Below, piece after piece: positions 32,508 through 45,064 of a stretch of 64,000 nt of DNA. Both the position numbers and the translations under genes were made by a program. Under the pieces are notes generated by a model that ran no database searches, was not told the DNA's origin, and was given only the letters and a program-made list of their open reading frames with translations. The stretch is from Cryptomeria japonica (lineage: Eukaryota; Streptophyta; Pinopsida; Cupressales; Cupressaceae): the NCBI RefSeq assembly GCF_030272615.1, contig NC_081411.1, forward strand, positions 43,193,017-43,257,016, given 5' to 3'. Every line of letters begins with the position of its first letter. The stretch's first letter is position 1.

Positions 32508-33957
32508 AAAAATGGTATCAGCCTCAGTGAGTGAAGAGTAAATTCATTTGGCTTTAAGGGAAGGGAGAGGTGTGCCATCAGTCCAGCAAAGTGCAGAAGT
32601 TGGGGGGCAAAGGAGAGGGGGTGAGAGGGGGGGAGAGCAGAGGATAAGGCCATTTTAAGTATGTTATAGGTCCTGCTCTGGGATGTCGGGATAGAGAAGG
32701 TAAGTGTCAGTTGCTCCCACAATCTCAATTGGTCATTTTCAAATAGATGCTCAAAGTATTTAATACCCATATTATGCCATTTCAGTGCAGAACAACCTTG
32801 GAGACTGGCTAAAGGTTTTCCATTATGGAATAGCTTCCACCATATTGATCTATTATCAGTAATATGCCCCTGTACAGTGCCATTTACTTTGATATGTACC
32901 AAGTGTTTCACATGTTCCCAAGCCTTCCATAGGGACTTAGAGATATCAGATCCAGTCGGAGATACCTCAAAATGTCCAATAAGAAGGTCAAGAATGGGGA
33001 GATCTTTCCATTTCTTGGTCTTCTTAGGGACCGAGCATATAATATTATTTCTTATAAGAGCTTTCCATGGCTCATTGCCTTCCATGGCTCATTACCTTCC
33101 ATGGCCTTAAGAATCCACTTGGAGGTGAGGGAAATGCCCTGTAGTTTCAAGTCCTTCAACCCCATCCCACCAAATAGTTTGTGCATAGTGCACCACTCCC
33201 ATTTCAGTGCATGTTGCTTCCTAGTACCCTTGCCATCTAACCATAGGAATTCCCTAATCTGCTTTTGAACATGATTAAATTGGTAATTCCTAAAGAGCCA
33301 AGATGATGAGAAATAAATATTATATGAGGCCAATATTTTCTGACACACCTGGAATCTTCCAGCCAAGGAGAGAAAGTTCTTGTTCCACTTGGAGAGTTTC
33401 TTATCAATCGTATTCCTTACCCATTCCCACATTTCTTTTAGATTTGGAAGAATAGAAAAGGGAATACCTAGATATCTTAAAATTTGTGTTGGGCCCAACC
33501 ATTTGAGAGAGAATTTTGAGAACCAGCCCGGGGGGTTGTCATCCCAACCAAGGAGATTAGACTTGTGCATAGCAATCTTACTACCAAATGCTAGGCAGAA
33601 GAGTTCAATATTTTTCAGCAGAGTAGCAAGGTTATCTTCCTCAAGCTTAATTAAAATTGTAGTGTCATCAGGAAATTGAACATTACAAATTTCTTCCTTG
33701 TTAGGTAGGGAGATACCCCTAACAGGAGGAGTAATAGAGGAGTTCTTAAGCAAGTAGAACATTGCATCAGCAACTAGGACAAATAGGTCATGGGCCAGAG
33801 GACATCCCTGTCTGATGGATTTAGTTAGTGCAAAATTGGAGGACCTTATCCCATTTACTTCAACAGAAGCATTGGCATCACATAACAGAGTTATGACCAT
33901 ATTACAAAATCTAGGGGGAAGCCTAATGACTGAAGCATCTGAATGATATAACCCCAT
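32480..33957 (-). pseudogene. LINE 2 ORF2, RT second half and thumb
   Basis: On the minus strand from 33957: SIRQGCPLAHDLFVLVADAM, CNVQFPDDTTILIK (catalytic box with Pro in place of the usual Ala), LAGRFQVCQKILASYNIY and FLWLDGKGTRKQHAL. A perfect-period 17-bp tandem duplication at 33063-33096 then shifts the frame, and the coding sequence resumes as NEPWKALIRNNIICSVPK down to 32480. RT would synthesise cDNA at the nicked target. Confidence 0.87.
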
Positions 33958-34808
33958 TCTATCCTGTCATAGGCTTTCTCAAAATCTATGAGCAACATGG
34001 CTCCATTTTGTCTTCATTCCTTAGCCCAGTGGAGCGACTCCCAACAGGTAATTAGGTTTTTTAGTATATAACATCCTTTAACAAACCCTGTTTGAGTAGT
34101 ACTAACAATCTTAGGCAAGATTTTCTCCAATCTGCATGCAATCAACTTAGCTAATATTTTGTGTGACACATTCAACAGTGTGATAGGCCTCCAGTTTTTA
34201 AGTAGGGTTTTGTCACCTTCTTTAGGAATAAGCTTGATCAGACCTCGGTTAATATTTTTGCCCAAGGAACCATTGTGTATCACCTTAGTGTATAGGGAGT
34301 GAAGATCATCAACAATCCATCCAATATTTTCCTTATAAAATTCTACTGGAAACCCATCAGGGACAAGGTATTTATCATTACTAAGAGCCAAGATAGCTTT
34401 CCTGATTTCTTCTTTTGAAATAGTCATTTCAAGTAGCCTACAATCCTCCTTATCAATAAGTTTGGGGACCAAGGACAGGACAATCTTTCTGGCATTTTCC
34501 TGTTCCTCCCTAACTGGTTCAGCAGAGAAGAAATCCTTGTAGAACTGAGTAAAGCACTCAAGAATCTCAGTTGGTTCAGAGAGGTTCTCCCAGATGGTGT
34601 CAATTTTATCTCTGGCTTGTTTCATCTTAAGAAGCTGGAAGAAGGGTTTAGATCCTCGATCTCCAGTATCCAACCAATTTAATTTAGCCCTAGTTCTCCA
34701 CCCTTTGATTTTCTGATTCTGCAATCTTCTAAGATCAGTCTTGGCCCTAATAAGCTGGTTGGTGAGTGATACATTCTCAGGATCCCTTTGAAGTTCCAGC
34801 TCAGCCAC
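33958..34808 (-). pseudogene. LINE 2 ORF2, RT first half
   Basis: LNWLDTGDRGSKPFFQLLKM, DKYLVPDGFPVEFYKENIG, GLIKLIPKEGDKTLLKNW, RPITLLNVSHKILAKLIACR and TTQTGFVKGCYILKNLIT are readable. After a frameshift near 34014 the catalytic segment MLLIDFEKAYDR is present at about 34000-33965. Together with the following entry this is a nearly complete RT split by frameshifts. Confidence 0.87.
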
Positions 34809-34829
34809 TTAAAGGGCATTATGCAATTG

Positions 34830-35795
34830 TTACTCAGAGGCTCTGGCATCCCTAGCCTTCTTTTTACCCATAGCCTGGCAGAGTGAGGTCCAAGTTTTAA
34901 CATTCTGGTTCCATCTGTCAATGTTGGGCATTTGGCAATTACCATATTTATTAAACATTCTGACAAGACACAGGGCACACGTCAAGTCCTCATCCATTAG
35001 TAGACTAGTGTCCATTCTGAAGTTCGAGCTAGGGTTTGGTGGGACCACCTTACTATCAATTATCTTTAGCCCAATCATAATAGGATGATGATCGGATAAT
35101 GTATATTGTATGATAGCATATTGAACACCATTATCATTTTTAGCAGTTTCAAAGAAATCTTTGTTGAAATAAAATCTATCAAGCCTGCAATAGACACTTT
35201 TATTATAATGTTGATGATCACACCAGGTGTACCATATTGATTTATACTCTCCCTTCTTTCCTGCTAAAGGATCAATCAATTTCATCTTGTTAACCATCCT
35301 TTCCCACTGCACTCTCTCAGCACCCTTCCATTCAACCTTGTTTCCTCCCTATTTATCTTGAGCACTAACTACCATGTTGAAATCTCCTCCCAAGAACCAA
35401 GGGATATCCTCCAAGTTACAAAGCCATTCCCACATAATCCCTCTTTCTCAGTAGTCATTGGAGACATAAATTGAACAAATGTCAAAGGTGGAATTGTCAT
35501 TCTAAATGATAGCCCATACTACCCTTGCACATGGGGATTGCCCCCATTTTGTCACCTTATTCGTCCAATTAGGGTTTAATAAAATTGCAGCTCCACCTCT
35601 TTCTTTAGGGTGATTGGTACAAAAGGGAGTGGCCTCCCTCCAAATGCATTTTTAACCAACTTCTAAGGTAAACCCTGCTGATTTTAGCTCTTGGAGCATA
35701 AGGCAATCAATATCCTTGTGCATATTTAGAAATATTTTGACCACATATTTTCTATCAAGGGCCTCAAGGTCCCTAGTGTTCCATGAGATGGCTTT
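34830..35795 (-). pseudogene. LINE 2 ORF2 start, endonuclease
   Basis: Minus-strand ATG at about 35801 gives MLKAISWNTRDLEALDRKYV, then LMLQELK (Glu), GGAAILLNPNW, FLGGDFNMVV (Asp/Asn), YTWCDHQHYNKSVYCRLDRF and YTLSDHHPIMIG (His). These are the endonuclease/exonuclease/phosphatase motifs. Stops are spread through the first half. The start overlaps the end of ORF1 (which stops at 35773) by about 28 bp in another frame. LINE 1 shows a 4-bp overlap at the same junction. Confidence 0.82.
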
Positions 35796-36730
35796 CAACA
35801 TTAGGAAGATTGTTCAAGAGTGTCCACCGAGGGCTTAAACCCCTCGAAGCACTTAGGCCATTCATCGGGATTAGAGAGGTAACTAGCATCAAAAGCCATT
35901 GTTGAAAGTGGTCTACCTCTTTTCTTCCTAAGCTCAGAGAGTTGTTCTGGTCCCAATGATTCCTTCCTAATTGAAGTCTCCTTAGAAGCCTTAGGAGATC
36001 TTTTCCTCCTTTTTTTCTTAGATTAATTTCCAGATAGTTCTTCTCCCCCATTATTAGATCCAAAATTTAAAAAACTCTAAGATCTAGGGAAAATGGATTA
36101 TCCCCACCATAGTTGATAACCTCAAAGTCATCAGATTTCAAACAGAGTCCAGTACCATGAACATCCCCTATGGTATGGTTGGAAGGGAGGATGGTAAGCC
36201 CCATATCCCCATCAATGTCACAAGATGTCAACTCAAGGGGTTTGGTTGGTTTTTGTGCTCCCTCACCCTCAATCTTGGTCTCCAAGGGAGTATTTGAAAC
36301 AGAAACAATGGGAAGAATGCTCATCTCCCCAGGAATGTCACAATTGCCCATACATTCAGACCCTAGAGGGATTGACTTACAATACAGATGGCATTGGTGG
36401 TATCTTGAGAACCACCCTCATCCTCTTCAATCAACTTATGGAGGAAGGGCATGGTATAGGACTCAATCTCCTTTTTCTGATTACTTAATGATATTTCAAG
36501 TTGTTTTTTGTGTTCTGCAACCATTTTCAATTTTTCAAGCACAAGTTGTTGTGAATTTTGAGTTCTGGGTCCACCATTAGTAGTGGAAAATCCAACCACA
36601 TTAGATTCCAGTGCGATAGAGACACTGGCAGCCGAATTGGCCTCTTTAAGGGCCTTCTGATATTTAACTAAATTCTCAGTAATCGAGGGAGGAGCATTGG
36701 AGGGATTAGGGAAATCTGGTGTGTAGTAGC
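35773..36730 (-). pseudogene. LINE 2 ORF1, C-terminal part
   Basis: Three minus-strand open segments (36730-36363, 36351-36067 and 36063-35773). The first is rich in Glu/Lys/Leu with coiled-coil character (LVLEKLKMVAEHKKQLEISL). The second is acidic and the third basic. No motif identifies a function, but position and composition match the variable C-terminal half of plant LINE ORF1. The 1990-bp nested element begins at its upstream edge. Confidence 0.65.
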
Positions 36731-36735
36731 TAGAG
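36731..36735. repeat. Target-site duplication of the nested 2-kb element, left
   Basis: tagag, repeated at 38726-38730 just beyond the other terminus. Confidence 0.85.
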
Positions 36736-38604
36736 TGATGCAGAGCATCATGAAAAACCACTCACAACTCTAGGATAATGTTGATCCATCCATATTTTAA
36801 TCATTATAACAATTCATTAGAGGCATATTTCTTCATTCTTCAACAATCAATCAATCAAGAAAACTTAATCTAGGTATCAAACTTGCCAACTTGCTGCCCC
36901 TTTGGATAGACCTATACACAGAGGTCTATAACTTTTTAAAAATAATTAAAAATCTCAATCCCTTCGGTCAGACCCTGAATAACTATATTATAAACAACAT
37001 ATCCAAAATTCATAAAGATCCAACGGTGCAATAAAAAGTTATCATCTCTGCACCGAGACCAATTTTGACTGTCATAAATCTAGAAAATGTATGCTTGTTG
37101 CCTGCTAGGGCATCATATTTCACAACAAATACTTAACCAAAATAAAGAAATACCATAATAAAATGAAATCCCTATGAGTCTACTTTCATAATATTCAAGT
37201 CATTAATTTTTCCAATGGTGAAATCACAAGATAAGTACAAACCCTTTCCAACAACTCCATTTAAGACAATTCAAAACCAGTTTTCACCAAAATCTTCATA
37301 ACTTCCACAAATAAAAACAAAAACGCCTCAAACCAAACGGAAAGAAATATGATTCACATATATTTCCAATGATTCTATTTAGATGTCTTAATAATCTCAT
37401 ATGAGTTCATACCATACGCTGCAATGTGACTGTTCTCAGGAAGTATCAAATCTACAATTAACAACTTTCACCAAAACTTCCATATCTTCTTCATTTCTAA
37501 ACATAATCACTCCAAACCAAAAGGAAAAGAAATTTAATTAACATATCTATCTATCCATTATAAATATACAAAGTTTTCTAGGCCATACATAGTCGTATAA
37601 GGCCTGGAAACAACACAAAAACTGGAAAGCCAATCAAAATAATAATAGTAGAATGTTCTCCTTTCTTCCCTTTCTTTTTTTTTCTTTCAAAAATGACTTG
37701 GTTCGACCAATACAACATATTTATAGACTCTTTGGTAGTTATAAACCATCCAACTACCTTTATGACCCTTCATCTTCCCTTTTACAACTTTATGTGCAAT
37801 TTTTGCACTTTTACATTTTTGCAAATGTTGCACTTTTTCAATTTTCTTGCAACTTTGACACTTTTTCCTAATGACTCTCCAAATTGTAAAAACCCCCTAA
37901 ACATGTCCAAATAATCTATTTAGTACCTTTTACATACTTGATAGCCTTCTCATGGCCTTTTATACAATTTTGACCATCTTGACCTATAAGGGCCTATATG
38001 GACAACTAGGACATAATCAAGACTTGCTTACATTTTTAGGCTTCCAAGCCTTACAAATCATTTCAAATGGATTCAAATACATTATAAATGACATTCAAAT
38101 ATCAATTATATTTCAAATGATGACTTTGACCATATATTTTCCTTACACCATGGGTGCTCCTGCACCATACTACTGGCCTTGAAAGATTTCCAAGTCTCTT
38201 GGAAATGAGTAACATGATGCCTTTGCTACATTCTGCTTCAATCAAGACTCCTATCAATGGAGTTTATACTAGCTGCTTCCAATGGTGCATCTCTCATCTA
38301 AAGTCCACTCCTCCAAGCTGCTACAAACACCCAACAACTTTTGTCCCTCACCTAGGAGTCCTCTCTTGCCTCTCTCCCCAAGACTCTTGGCGACACACTG
38401 GACCTCCTTCTGAGGCCCTTTGGACCATCTCCTATGGCCCCCTCTGGTAGACCTTCCTGTCCACCCACTTGCAGCTAAGTGAACCTGCACCAAACCTATA
38501 ACCAAGAAACTTTAATCACAAGAATCAAATAAACAATCTCATGGGCTAGGTCCTGGTGTGGATTGCCTCCTTCGACGCTCTACCCACACACTCAAGCTCT
38601 TCTA

Positions 38605-38616
38605 GCTCTGATACCA
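38605..38616 (-). other. tRNA-iMet-type primer-binding site in the nested element
   Basis: Minus strand tggtatcagagc, an exact match to the conserved plant tRNA-iMet primer site, three bases after the end of the 106-bp LTR-like terminus. Confidence 0.75.
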
Positions 38617-38619
38617 ATT

Positions 38620-38725
38620 TGATGCAGAGCATCATGAAAAAACACTCACAACTATCATGATTAAAATATGGATGGATCAACATGATCCTAGAGTTGTGAG
38701 TGGTTTTTCATGATGCTCTGCATCA
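38620..38725 (-). repeat. 106-bp LTR-like hairpin terminus
   Basis: TG...CA-bounded 106 bp whose first and last 34 bases are inverted copies of each other (one mismatch), with a 38-base middle. The middle plus the outer arm are repeated in inverted orientation at the opposite end (36736-36804). Confidence 0.75.
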
Positions 38726-38730
38726 TAGAG
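38726..38730. repeat. Target-site duplication of the nested element, right
   Basis: tagag; see 36731-36735. Confidence 0.85.
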
Positions 38731-39848
38731 AGTGGGGGATCAGGGTCGGGTGGAGGTGGTGAGTCGGGAAAGTTAGGATGTGAAGGGTCGGAGGGGACGG
38801 AGGGTGAAGATTCAGGGTGCAATGGGGGAGGAGTAGGGCCAGTTTGTTTAGGGTTCGAGGGGTCTTCCGAGGTAGAATGTAGAGAATATCAAGCAAAGGC
38901 CTTCTTGGAAGGAACAAAGTTTTTTCCCCCCAACAAAGGGCAATTTTTTAAGAAGTGCCCACTTCTTCTGCACTTATGAAATGCATTAACTCCCCCCAAA
39001 TACTCTAAGGGACCTGAAAATAATTGGTTTTCAAGATTGATATCAATTTCAGAGGGTAAAGTCGAGCCAGGATTGAAGGCAATGAGTACCCTCGCATCCA
39101 TATGGGATAATAAAGCAGCAGAAGAATCAATTTTAATCACTTTGCCTAGAGGTTCGATAATTTTTGAGATACAGTTCCATAAGAATGGAGGAACATTTTT
39201 AATAACGACCCATTTAGGGTTAGATAGTGCCATGATTTCCTCATTACATGCAATAGGAGTCCAAGGAACGACCCTAAAACAAGCATTTCCTACATTCCAA
39301 AATTGCTTATCGAGCACTTTCTTCTGTGTTTCTTTATCATTGGAAAAAATAAGGAATAACCCTTTTTATAACACTCTACAAAAAGAAAAATGAATGCCAA
39401 TTTTTTTACACCAAATATCTTGAAACCATCTATTTAAATACTGTCTAGATGACATTCTATCTACATCAAGGGCTGCTAAAAAAACCGCAGAATCCCTAAG
39501 TCTAGAAATTCCTTAGAAATGCATTCAGTCATGGAAGTATTAGATTTAATGACAACTCTTGGAGCTGAGGCAACCTCACCTTCTTCGTGGGCATGGCTTG
39601 ATGCTACATCGTGAAGGACCTCCGGCTCGAACCTCGCATCCTCTAGGAAAGTCATGCAGTGTCCTTCAACGGCTTGGCGGAATGATTTCTTCACTCCGTT
39701 ATTGCTCTGGTTGGTGTTAATACCAACCCCAACCCTATTTTTCTCCATTAATGGAGACACGAGTAGGAATAGATGCGGGGGCCTCCCGGGAGGCTTGGGA
39801 GCCCTCGAACAGAGAGTCGACCTGTAGCCAAGGACCGTTCGTATTCAT
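38731..39848 (-). pseudogene. LINE 2 ORF1, N-terminal part with zinc knuckle
   Basis: The likely start is the minus-strand ATG at 39848 (MNTNGPWLQVDSLFEGSQ), about 40 bp inside the element. After a frame change the coding sequence continues FRQAVEGHCMTFLEDARF (about 39690) and, in the segment 39317-38889, ACFRVVPWTPIACNEEIM and NPKWVVIKNVPPFLWNCI, a DUF4283-type region. A knuckle-like FHKCRRSGHFLKNCPLLGG follows, in which the first Cys of the usual C-x2-C pair is Phe. Then comes a Pro-rich stretch. In this family the protein binds element RNA. Confidence 0.8.
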
Positions 39849-39887
39849 CCTTGGTTGCAGAGCCAGCCAGAGAGATGATTTTATGTT

Positions 39888-39903
39888 GTAAAATATAATA
39901 ATT
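39888..39903. repeat. Target-site duplication of LINE 2, right
   Basis: gtaaaatataataatt, identical to 31481-31496. Confidence 0.88.
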
Positions 39904-41165
39904 GAATAGTTGAAATATATTTTATACTATTATTATTTATTTTTAAATATAAGAATTAGTATATTTTAGCATAAATATTAGTAAATAATATGAATCTATT
40001 TTAATTTCATTGGCATATATTTTGAGAGATTGATTTAAATTATAAATTGATTTATATTTTTTTATCAATATAGTTCTTCAAAAGGTTGAAATAGTCCCAA
40101 AACTTCCAAAGTTCATATTTAAATATGGAATCAAATGCTACCTCAAACTGGCCATTATATGAAAATTTGAGAAAAAAAATTCATTGACTTATTTGGACCG
40201 AAGATGTTATATTTATATAAACATATGTGTATAACAATTCTAGGAGTTGGTTGGTACCTTTGTTGCATTTCATAGACCGCTTCTATATTTAACTCAAAGT
40301 AAGAGTTTGCCTTTGATTCATAGCTTATCTATTTGGCTAGTTTTGTTTATGGATTCCTTCAACCTTTGTCTTATTAGCTTGACTCATTTGTCTTTGGACT
40401 TTGTTCCATACAAAGATTTGTTGGTGCATATTTATTATCTTACATTTATTTAATTACATTATTTGCATTAGTGTGCACCTTGTATAAGCCTAGCTATATA
40501 ATAATAGATATAAATTAAAAAATAAAAATAAAAATTTGACAAATTAAATAAACATAATAGAAATATACATTATTTTTCAATATATAATAATATTAAATAG
40601 GATCATCAAATCAACACGCTAGCCAATGCAAAGCCACCAAACAATTAGAACGCAAGCAAGAACACCTATAGCATGTTAGGAACCATTTCTAGAAGCTAGA
40701 TCAAAACTACTTAATCATTTCATTAAATATTACCAAACGGTATCGCCAATTGGGACCAAGAATATCAACTGGAAAACTAGAACATAAGCAATAGCTTTCG
40801 GAGCACCAAATCATGAACCAATTGAATATGACATCCATATAATCATCAAGAATAACCATCCAAAACCGAATCTAACAATCTGATCATACTGGATCAGAAT
40901 CTCTAATAATCTCGGTGAAAACCAAGTCCAACCAGAGCAACAACCAACCGGAACAGTATTGACATTAATGACAACACATAATTGATTCTTGCATATTGCC
41001 AACCAGTAGGACACCCTCAAACTAGGGTACTTAGAACACTATTCCAACACTTTCATCTCCAAATTATTGTTACAAGTTCTCCCTTATCTCCTATTTCCAA
41101 ATCTCTACTATTATGTGGATTTACAAATCTATATCTTATTGTTTATGTTGAAAGTTATCAATTTC
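39904..41165. other. AT-rich spacer, no gene seen
   Basis: No recognisable ORF, repeat pair or RNA gene. About 40600-41000 is less AT-rich but gives no motif in any frame that I could identify. Confidence 0.6.
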
Positions 41166-41169
41166 CTAT

Positions 41170-42000
41170 AACATTCCCATCCATAATTGGTTAACCATGA
41201 GCTTAACCACTTTATTATTTTGATATGATATTTGGTATGATCCTTTTTAACTATTTAGCCATGGATTTAGATACAATTTTGTATATTATGTTTCATGCAA
41301 AAATAGGGTTGAAGTTGTTCATCAATATCACTAGGTTTTTCTTAGGAACTAGAGCAATAAACATCTTATTCTAATCCTTGCGCATTGTAGACTTTATCCT
41401 TGATTCTTCCAGACCTTGTGTTCATCCTACCCATGCAATTTGAAATAAATATATTAGGAATCCATTAAGCCTCATGGTCTTATCTATTTCCGACTGAGAA
41501 ACAACTGCTTTAATCTCTTCATCCATGAAAGGTTTATTTAGATATAGATTTTTTCTTAGGTCCAACTAAACATGGGATTTTGTTGAGCACCTATTCGTTG
41601 ATTGCATCTTTTGTGATTAGTGGAGCATTCAAAAAATCTTTAAAATATTTTGTTTCTACCACCCAAATGTTATTTAATTCCATCATTGTTTTGATGCTCA
41701 TTAATCTATTTGAGATCATTTATCTTTATTGCATTATGAAAAAAAATGTATTCTTGTCTCAACTCCAAAATATTTCTTTTCTAGGTGGAAATTTGATGTA
41801 TTAACCTTTCAAATATGTTTCTAGAGCATAAGAGATTTAGTCCATTCCACCCCCTATGATCATATCATTTGGGATAGCCAATTTCTTTTCCACATGTTCT
41901 TAAAATGTCTTATCTTCCATTCGCTAAGCTTTTCTTTAATGTAGGCCAACTTCTTATAAACTATCAATAATTTAGGGTATTTTATCATGGATGACTTAGT
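41170..42000 (-). pseudogene. Decayed LINE fragment (pre-RT and RT)
   Basis: Minus-strand frames carry LINE-like segments in the right order despite many stops. They are LAYIKEKLSEWKIRHFKNMW (about 41950), NKPFMDEEIKAVVSQSEI then KTMRLNGFLIYLFQIAW (matching the linker and the Gly-Pro-Asp-Gly-Phe-Pro segment), MFIALVPKKN (41364-41341 region) and NIIYKIVSKSMAK then LKRIIPNIIS. These correspond to the start of RT. No termini were found. It is much more decayed than LINEs 1 and 2, so probably older. Confidence 0.6.
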
Positions 42001-42925
42001 CCAGCATTCTGTTATATTTTAAACATGCAGATTATGGAGCCACATTTTCTCAAACTTGAAGCGACATCTCACGGATCATATATATAAACAAATAATGTTT
42101 ATGGGTAAGTACACCAAGATGGTGAACAAAAGGGGGGGTATAAGTGGACACCTTTTTCTGAAATCAGCTAATCCTAAACTTGGAGGAGTAATTTGAGACT
42201 TGTCCACTCAAAATTTGAAGATACCCAAAGAAAAAATATTGTAGTACTCTGAATATAGTTTCCAAAATACTAAAGTTTTCCAAGATTGGAAAAGATTAAG
42301 GGATTCAAATATTTCGTGCACACAAAAGTGTTCCTTTTTTTTTCAGCAAAAACATAATGTAGTGTCTGACGTGCATATCAAAAAAGTTATAGTACTTATT
42401 ATTTTAAAAAACCCTTTGGTAGAAAGATAGTTAAGAGTGAGCACTAGAAGTTGTTTATTTTTTGTAATTTTTTGTTGCGTATTTTTTTTTTAACGATTTT
42501 TCAATGTGGACGCATCTTGAAAATTAGGTACCTGTTTGTACGCCTCATATAACTTGCATCAAAATAATAATAAATTCTCTTTTTTTTTTAAGTGTAAAGA
42601 ACAAAGTGTACAAAACTAATATATAATTTGTTTCAATTTTGGACAAGTATTTTAAAATTTATTAAAAAAATAGTAGACGTCAGTCTCTAAGAACTTTGAA
42701 GATATTGGTAAATGATATTAAAGATTAATATGTCAATGTTGTTCAATTTTTAAAAAAATTATATGGTTAGAAATCTCAGAAGATGAGTAAAATTATGGTG
42801 GCAATTTTACAAATACCCACTTGTTAATGTGTAAACTTGATGGTGATGAAGTTGAGAAACTAGATTGGAAGAAGAAAATGTGTAAAAATGAGTGGAATGA
42901 GGCTTTCTATCCAAGCCTAGAAGTT
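42001..42925. other. Spacer, no gene seen
   Basis: AT-rich, with homopolymer T runs; nothing recognisable. Confidence 0.55.
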
Positions 42926-43040
42926 CAAGGAAAAATACATACGGGGTTTTATTTTTTTAAATGCGTACAGGGTTTTATTTTTTAATCGCGTACGGGTTTT
43001 TATTCTTTATATAACGTCTACAAGGTTTTATTTTTATAAT
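42926..43040. repeat. Short degenerate tandem repeat (about 27-33 bp units)
   Basis: Four successive variants of gcgtacgggttttattttt-like units (acatacggggttttattttt, gcgtacagggttttatt, gcgtacgggtttttatt and cgtctacaaggttttatt). Confidence 0.6.
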
Positions 43041-43079
43041 AACACAACATGGGTTACATTCTTTAATATTCAATTATAT

Positions 43080-43361
<282 letters not shown>

Positions 43362-43363
43362 AA

Positions 43364-43620
43364 AACCTCGATTGGGATTTGGTCACTATAGACTCTCATT
43401 TTCTCTCTTTGTGTATAGTGTCAATACCTCGTATGGGTTTTTGTGATTGTAGATTTTGTAATTCTCTCTTTGTCTATAGTATTAATACTTTGTATGGGTT
43501 TTTGTCACTATAGTTTCATGTCTATAATGTAAAAAATTATGATCGAGTTATTTCCACTATAGATGTGTCATGTCTATAGTGTCAAAACCGCAATCGGGTT
43601 ATTATTAATATAGACGTTGG
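43364..43620. repeat. Diverged tandem repeat, about 60-bp units
   Basis: Repeated order of cctcg(t)atgggtttttgt, cactatag and ttctctctttgt(g/c)tatagtgtcaatac appears about four times with substitutions. Confidence 0.55.
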
Positions 43621-45060
43621 AACACTCCCCCTCTCTTTGTCTAGATTATCAATAATTTGTAGTACTTTGAATTGAAGATTCAATTTATTTGTGTGAATTC
43701 CATGTAGGGAACCTCTACTTTAATCAGGAATTGATCCATTTCTAATCCAATCTCATCAATGTTTTTTTCTTATCAATGAGATAATACTTGGTATACATGC
43801 CTTAGTGACATCCTCCAAATGCTTGGAAACTAGCTTTGCTAAATATTATGAGCCTATTGAATTTGTCAAGTATCCATAAAAATTGCTTGAAAAATAATTT
43901 TGTTCCATGTGTAGAGAAGCTATCATATCAACACTCTTATTGATATCTACTTGTGAGCGACTAACAACTCCAACCCACAGATATTATAATCAATATGACT
44001 CCCCTTCAAGAACATCTAAAGCGTTGGTCCCTTTATCATAAAGGCCTTTGATTAGCAGCTCTGACTGCTTTTCTAGAAGGGTATATTTTTTTCTTGAAGA
44101 GTAGATAGTGTTTCTTTTAAGGTTAACTCGCCAAAATCCAAACCATGCTTCGCATCACCAAAGGAATTCACCCTAGGGGGTGAACTTACAAAAATGGTTC
44201 CCACTTTTTTGCCACTTTTGACACTGAGATGAACATTTTTAAAATAATATTTAACTTTCGAGAACTATAACTTTTAAACTATTAAAAATTTGAAGATTAT
44301 GTAAATTAGTGACTTGTAGAATTTTGTCTATAGATTCTATATTTATTTTTTTTCAAAATTTTTTGAAGGATTTTTTTTTTAATTTTTCCATCTCCCTCAA
44401 AAAGTAGTTTTTTACAACAAACTACATTTTTTAAGAGTGATGTGCCTCTTGAAATGCGTAACTTTTTTTCTATAAATGATAAAAACTCAATTATTTTGAA
44501 TTTTGGTTTGTAACATTATTATCCAGGGCTTGCAGTTGGTTTGATATTGATGTTGAATATTTTTCATTTTATTAAGTTTTGAAGTCCGACTAGTCATAAT
44601 TCAGACATAGGTTTAAGTTTGAACACATAACTTATTCTATATATATCGAAATTCAATTTATTTTTTTTGTTAGAAAGAAGACATCAATACCTAGGGCATA
44701 GATATTTTTAGAATTTTTTTGAATTAGTTTCCTATTTTTCCCAAAGCATTGAACAGAGAAGTTCATGTTTGGTGAAAAAATAATATTCCATAAAATTAAA
44801 AAAATAAGAACATAATAAATTCACAATGTAATAAAATTATACTCGTTGGAAAGCTTGCTCCAAGTACTACCATCTAATATTTTGGGGTTATCAAGATTAT
44901 TTCATTTATGCCTTGAACCAAAGGTCCGAAGGCCAAAATTTCTGAGAACTCTGAAAACTTTTGGGAGAGACCTCTACCAAGAGGGTTCGAATGAACATTG
45001 GTTCGAGCGGACCCCACTTCGCTCAAACCCCCAGGCTAAATTATGACGCGCACATTTATG
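43621..45060. other. Spacer, no gene seen
   Basis: AT-rich, no recognisable ORF. The last 100 bases become richer in ggttcga-like words. Confidence 0.55.
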
Positions 45061-45064
45061 TAAT

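Larger units (their letters stand above)
36736..38725 (-). mobile_element. 1990-bp composite element: LTR-type primer site, inverted termini
   Basis: Inserted in LINE 2 ORF1 with a 5-bp duplication (tagag). The left end (36736-36804) and right end (38657-38725) are 69-bp inverted repeats with one mismatch, starting TGATGCAGAGCATCATG. On the minus strand, the right terminal 106 bp (38620-38725) begins TGATGC and ends GCATCA. It is followed after 3 bp by tggtatcagagc (38616-38605), the standard tRNA-iMet primer site of copia-type and TRIM elements. So the right end looks like a short LTR plus primer site, yet the other end is an inverted copy, not a direct one. No coding sequence was found inside. 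Confidence 0.8.
31497..39887 (-). mobile_element. Full-length LINE 2 (minus strand), with a nested 2-kb element
   Basis: Minus-strand L1-type element with a 16-bp target duplication. Without the nested insertion (36736-38725 plus its 5-bp duplication) it is about 6.4 kb, much the same size as LINE 1. From 39887 down it has ORF1 (about 39848-35773), the endonuclease (about 35795-35030), RT (about 34810-33050) and zf-RVT (about 32510-32130). The 3' part (32120-31497) ends in a weak A-rich tail. I did not find the RNase H that LINE 1 has. Numerous stops, frameshifts and a 17-bp duplication make it defective. Confidence 0.9.

Noticed and set aside
31689-33268. Several plus-strand open frames
   Set aside because: They are shadows of the minus-strand LINE 2 ORF2, whose motifs are clear.
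36170-36580. Plus-strand 136-codon open frame
   Set aside because: Opposite LINE 2 ORF1; no motif of its own.
38605-38616. Possible tRNA gene fragment (ggtatcagagc)
   Set aside because: Only the 12-base primer-site word is present, with no tRNA arms.
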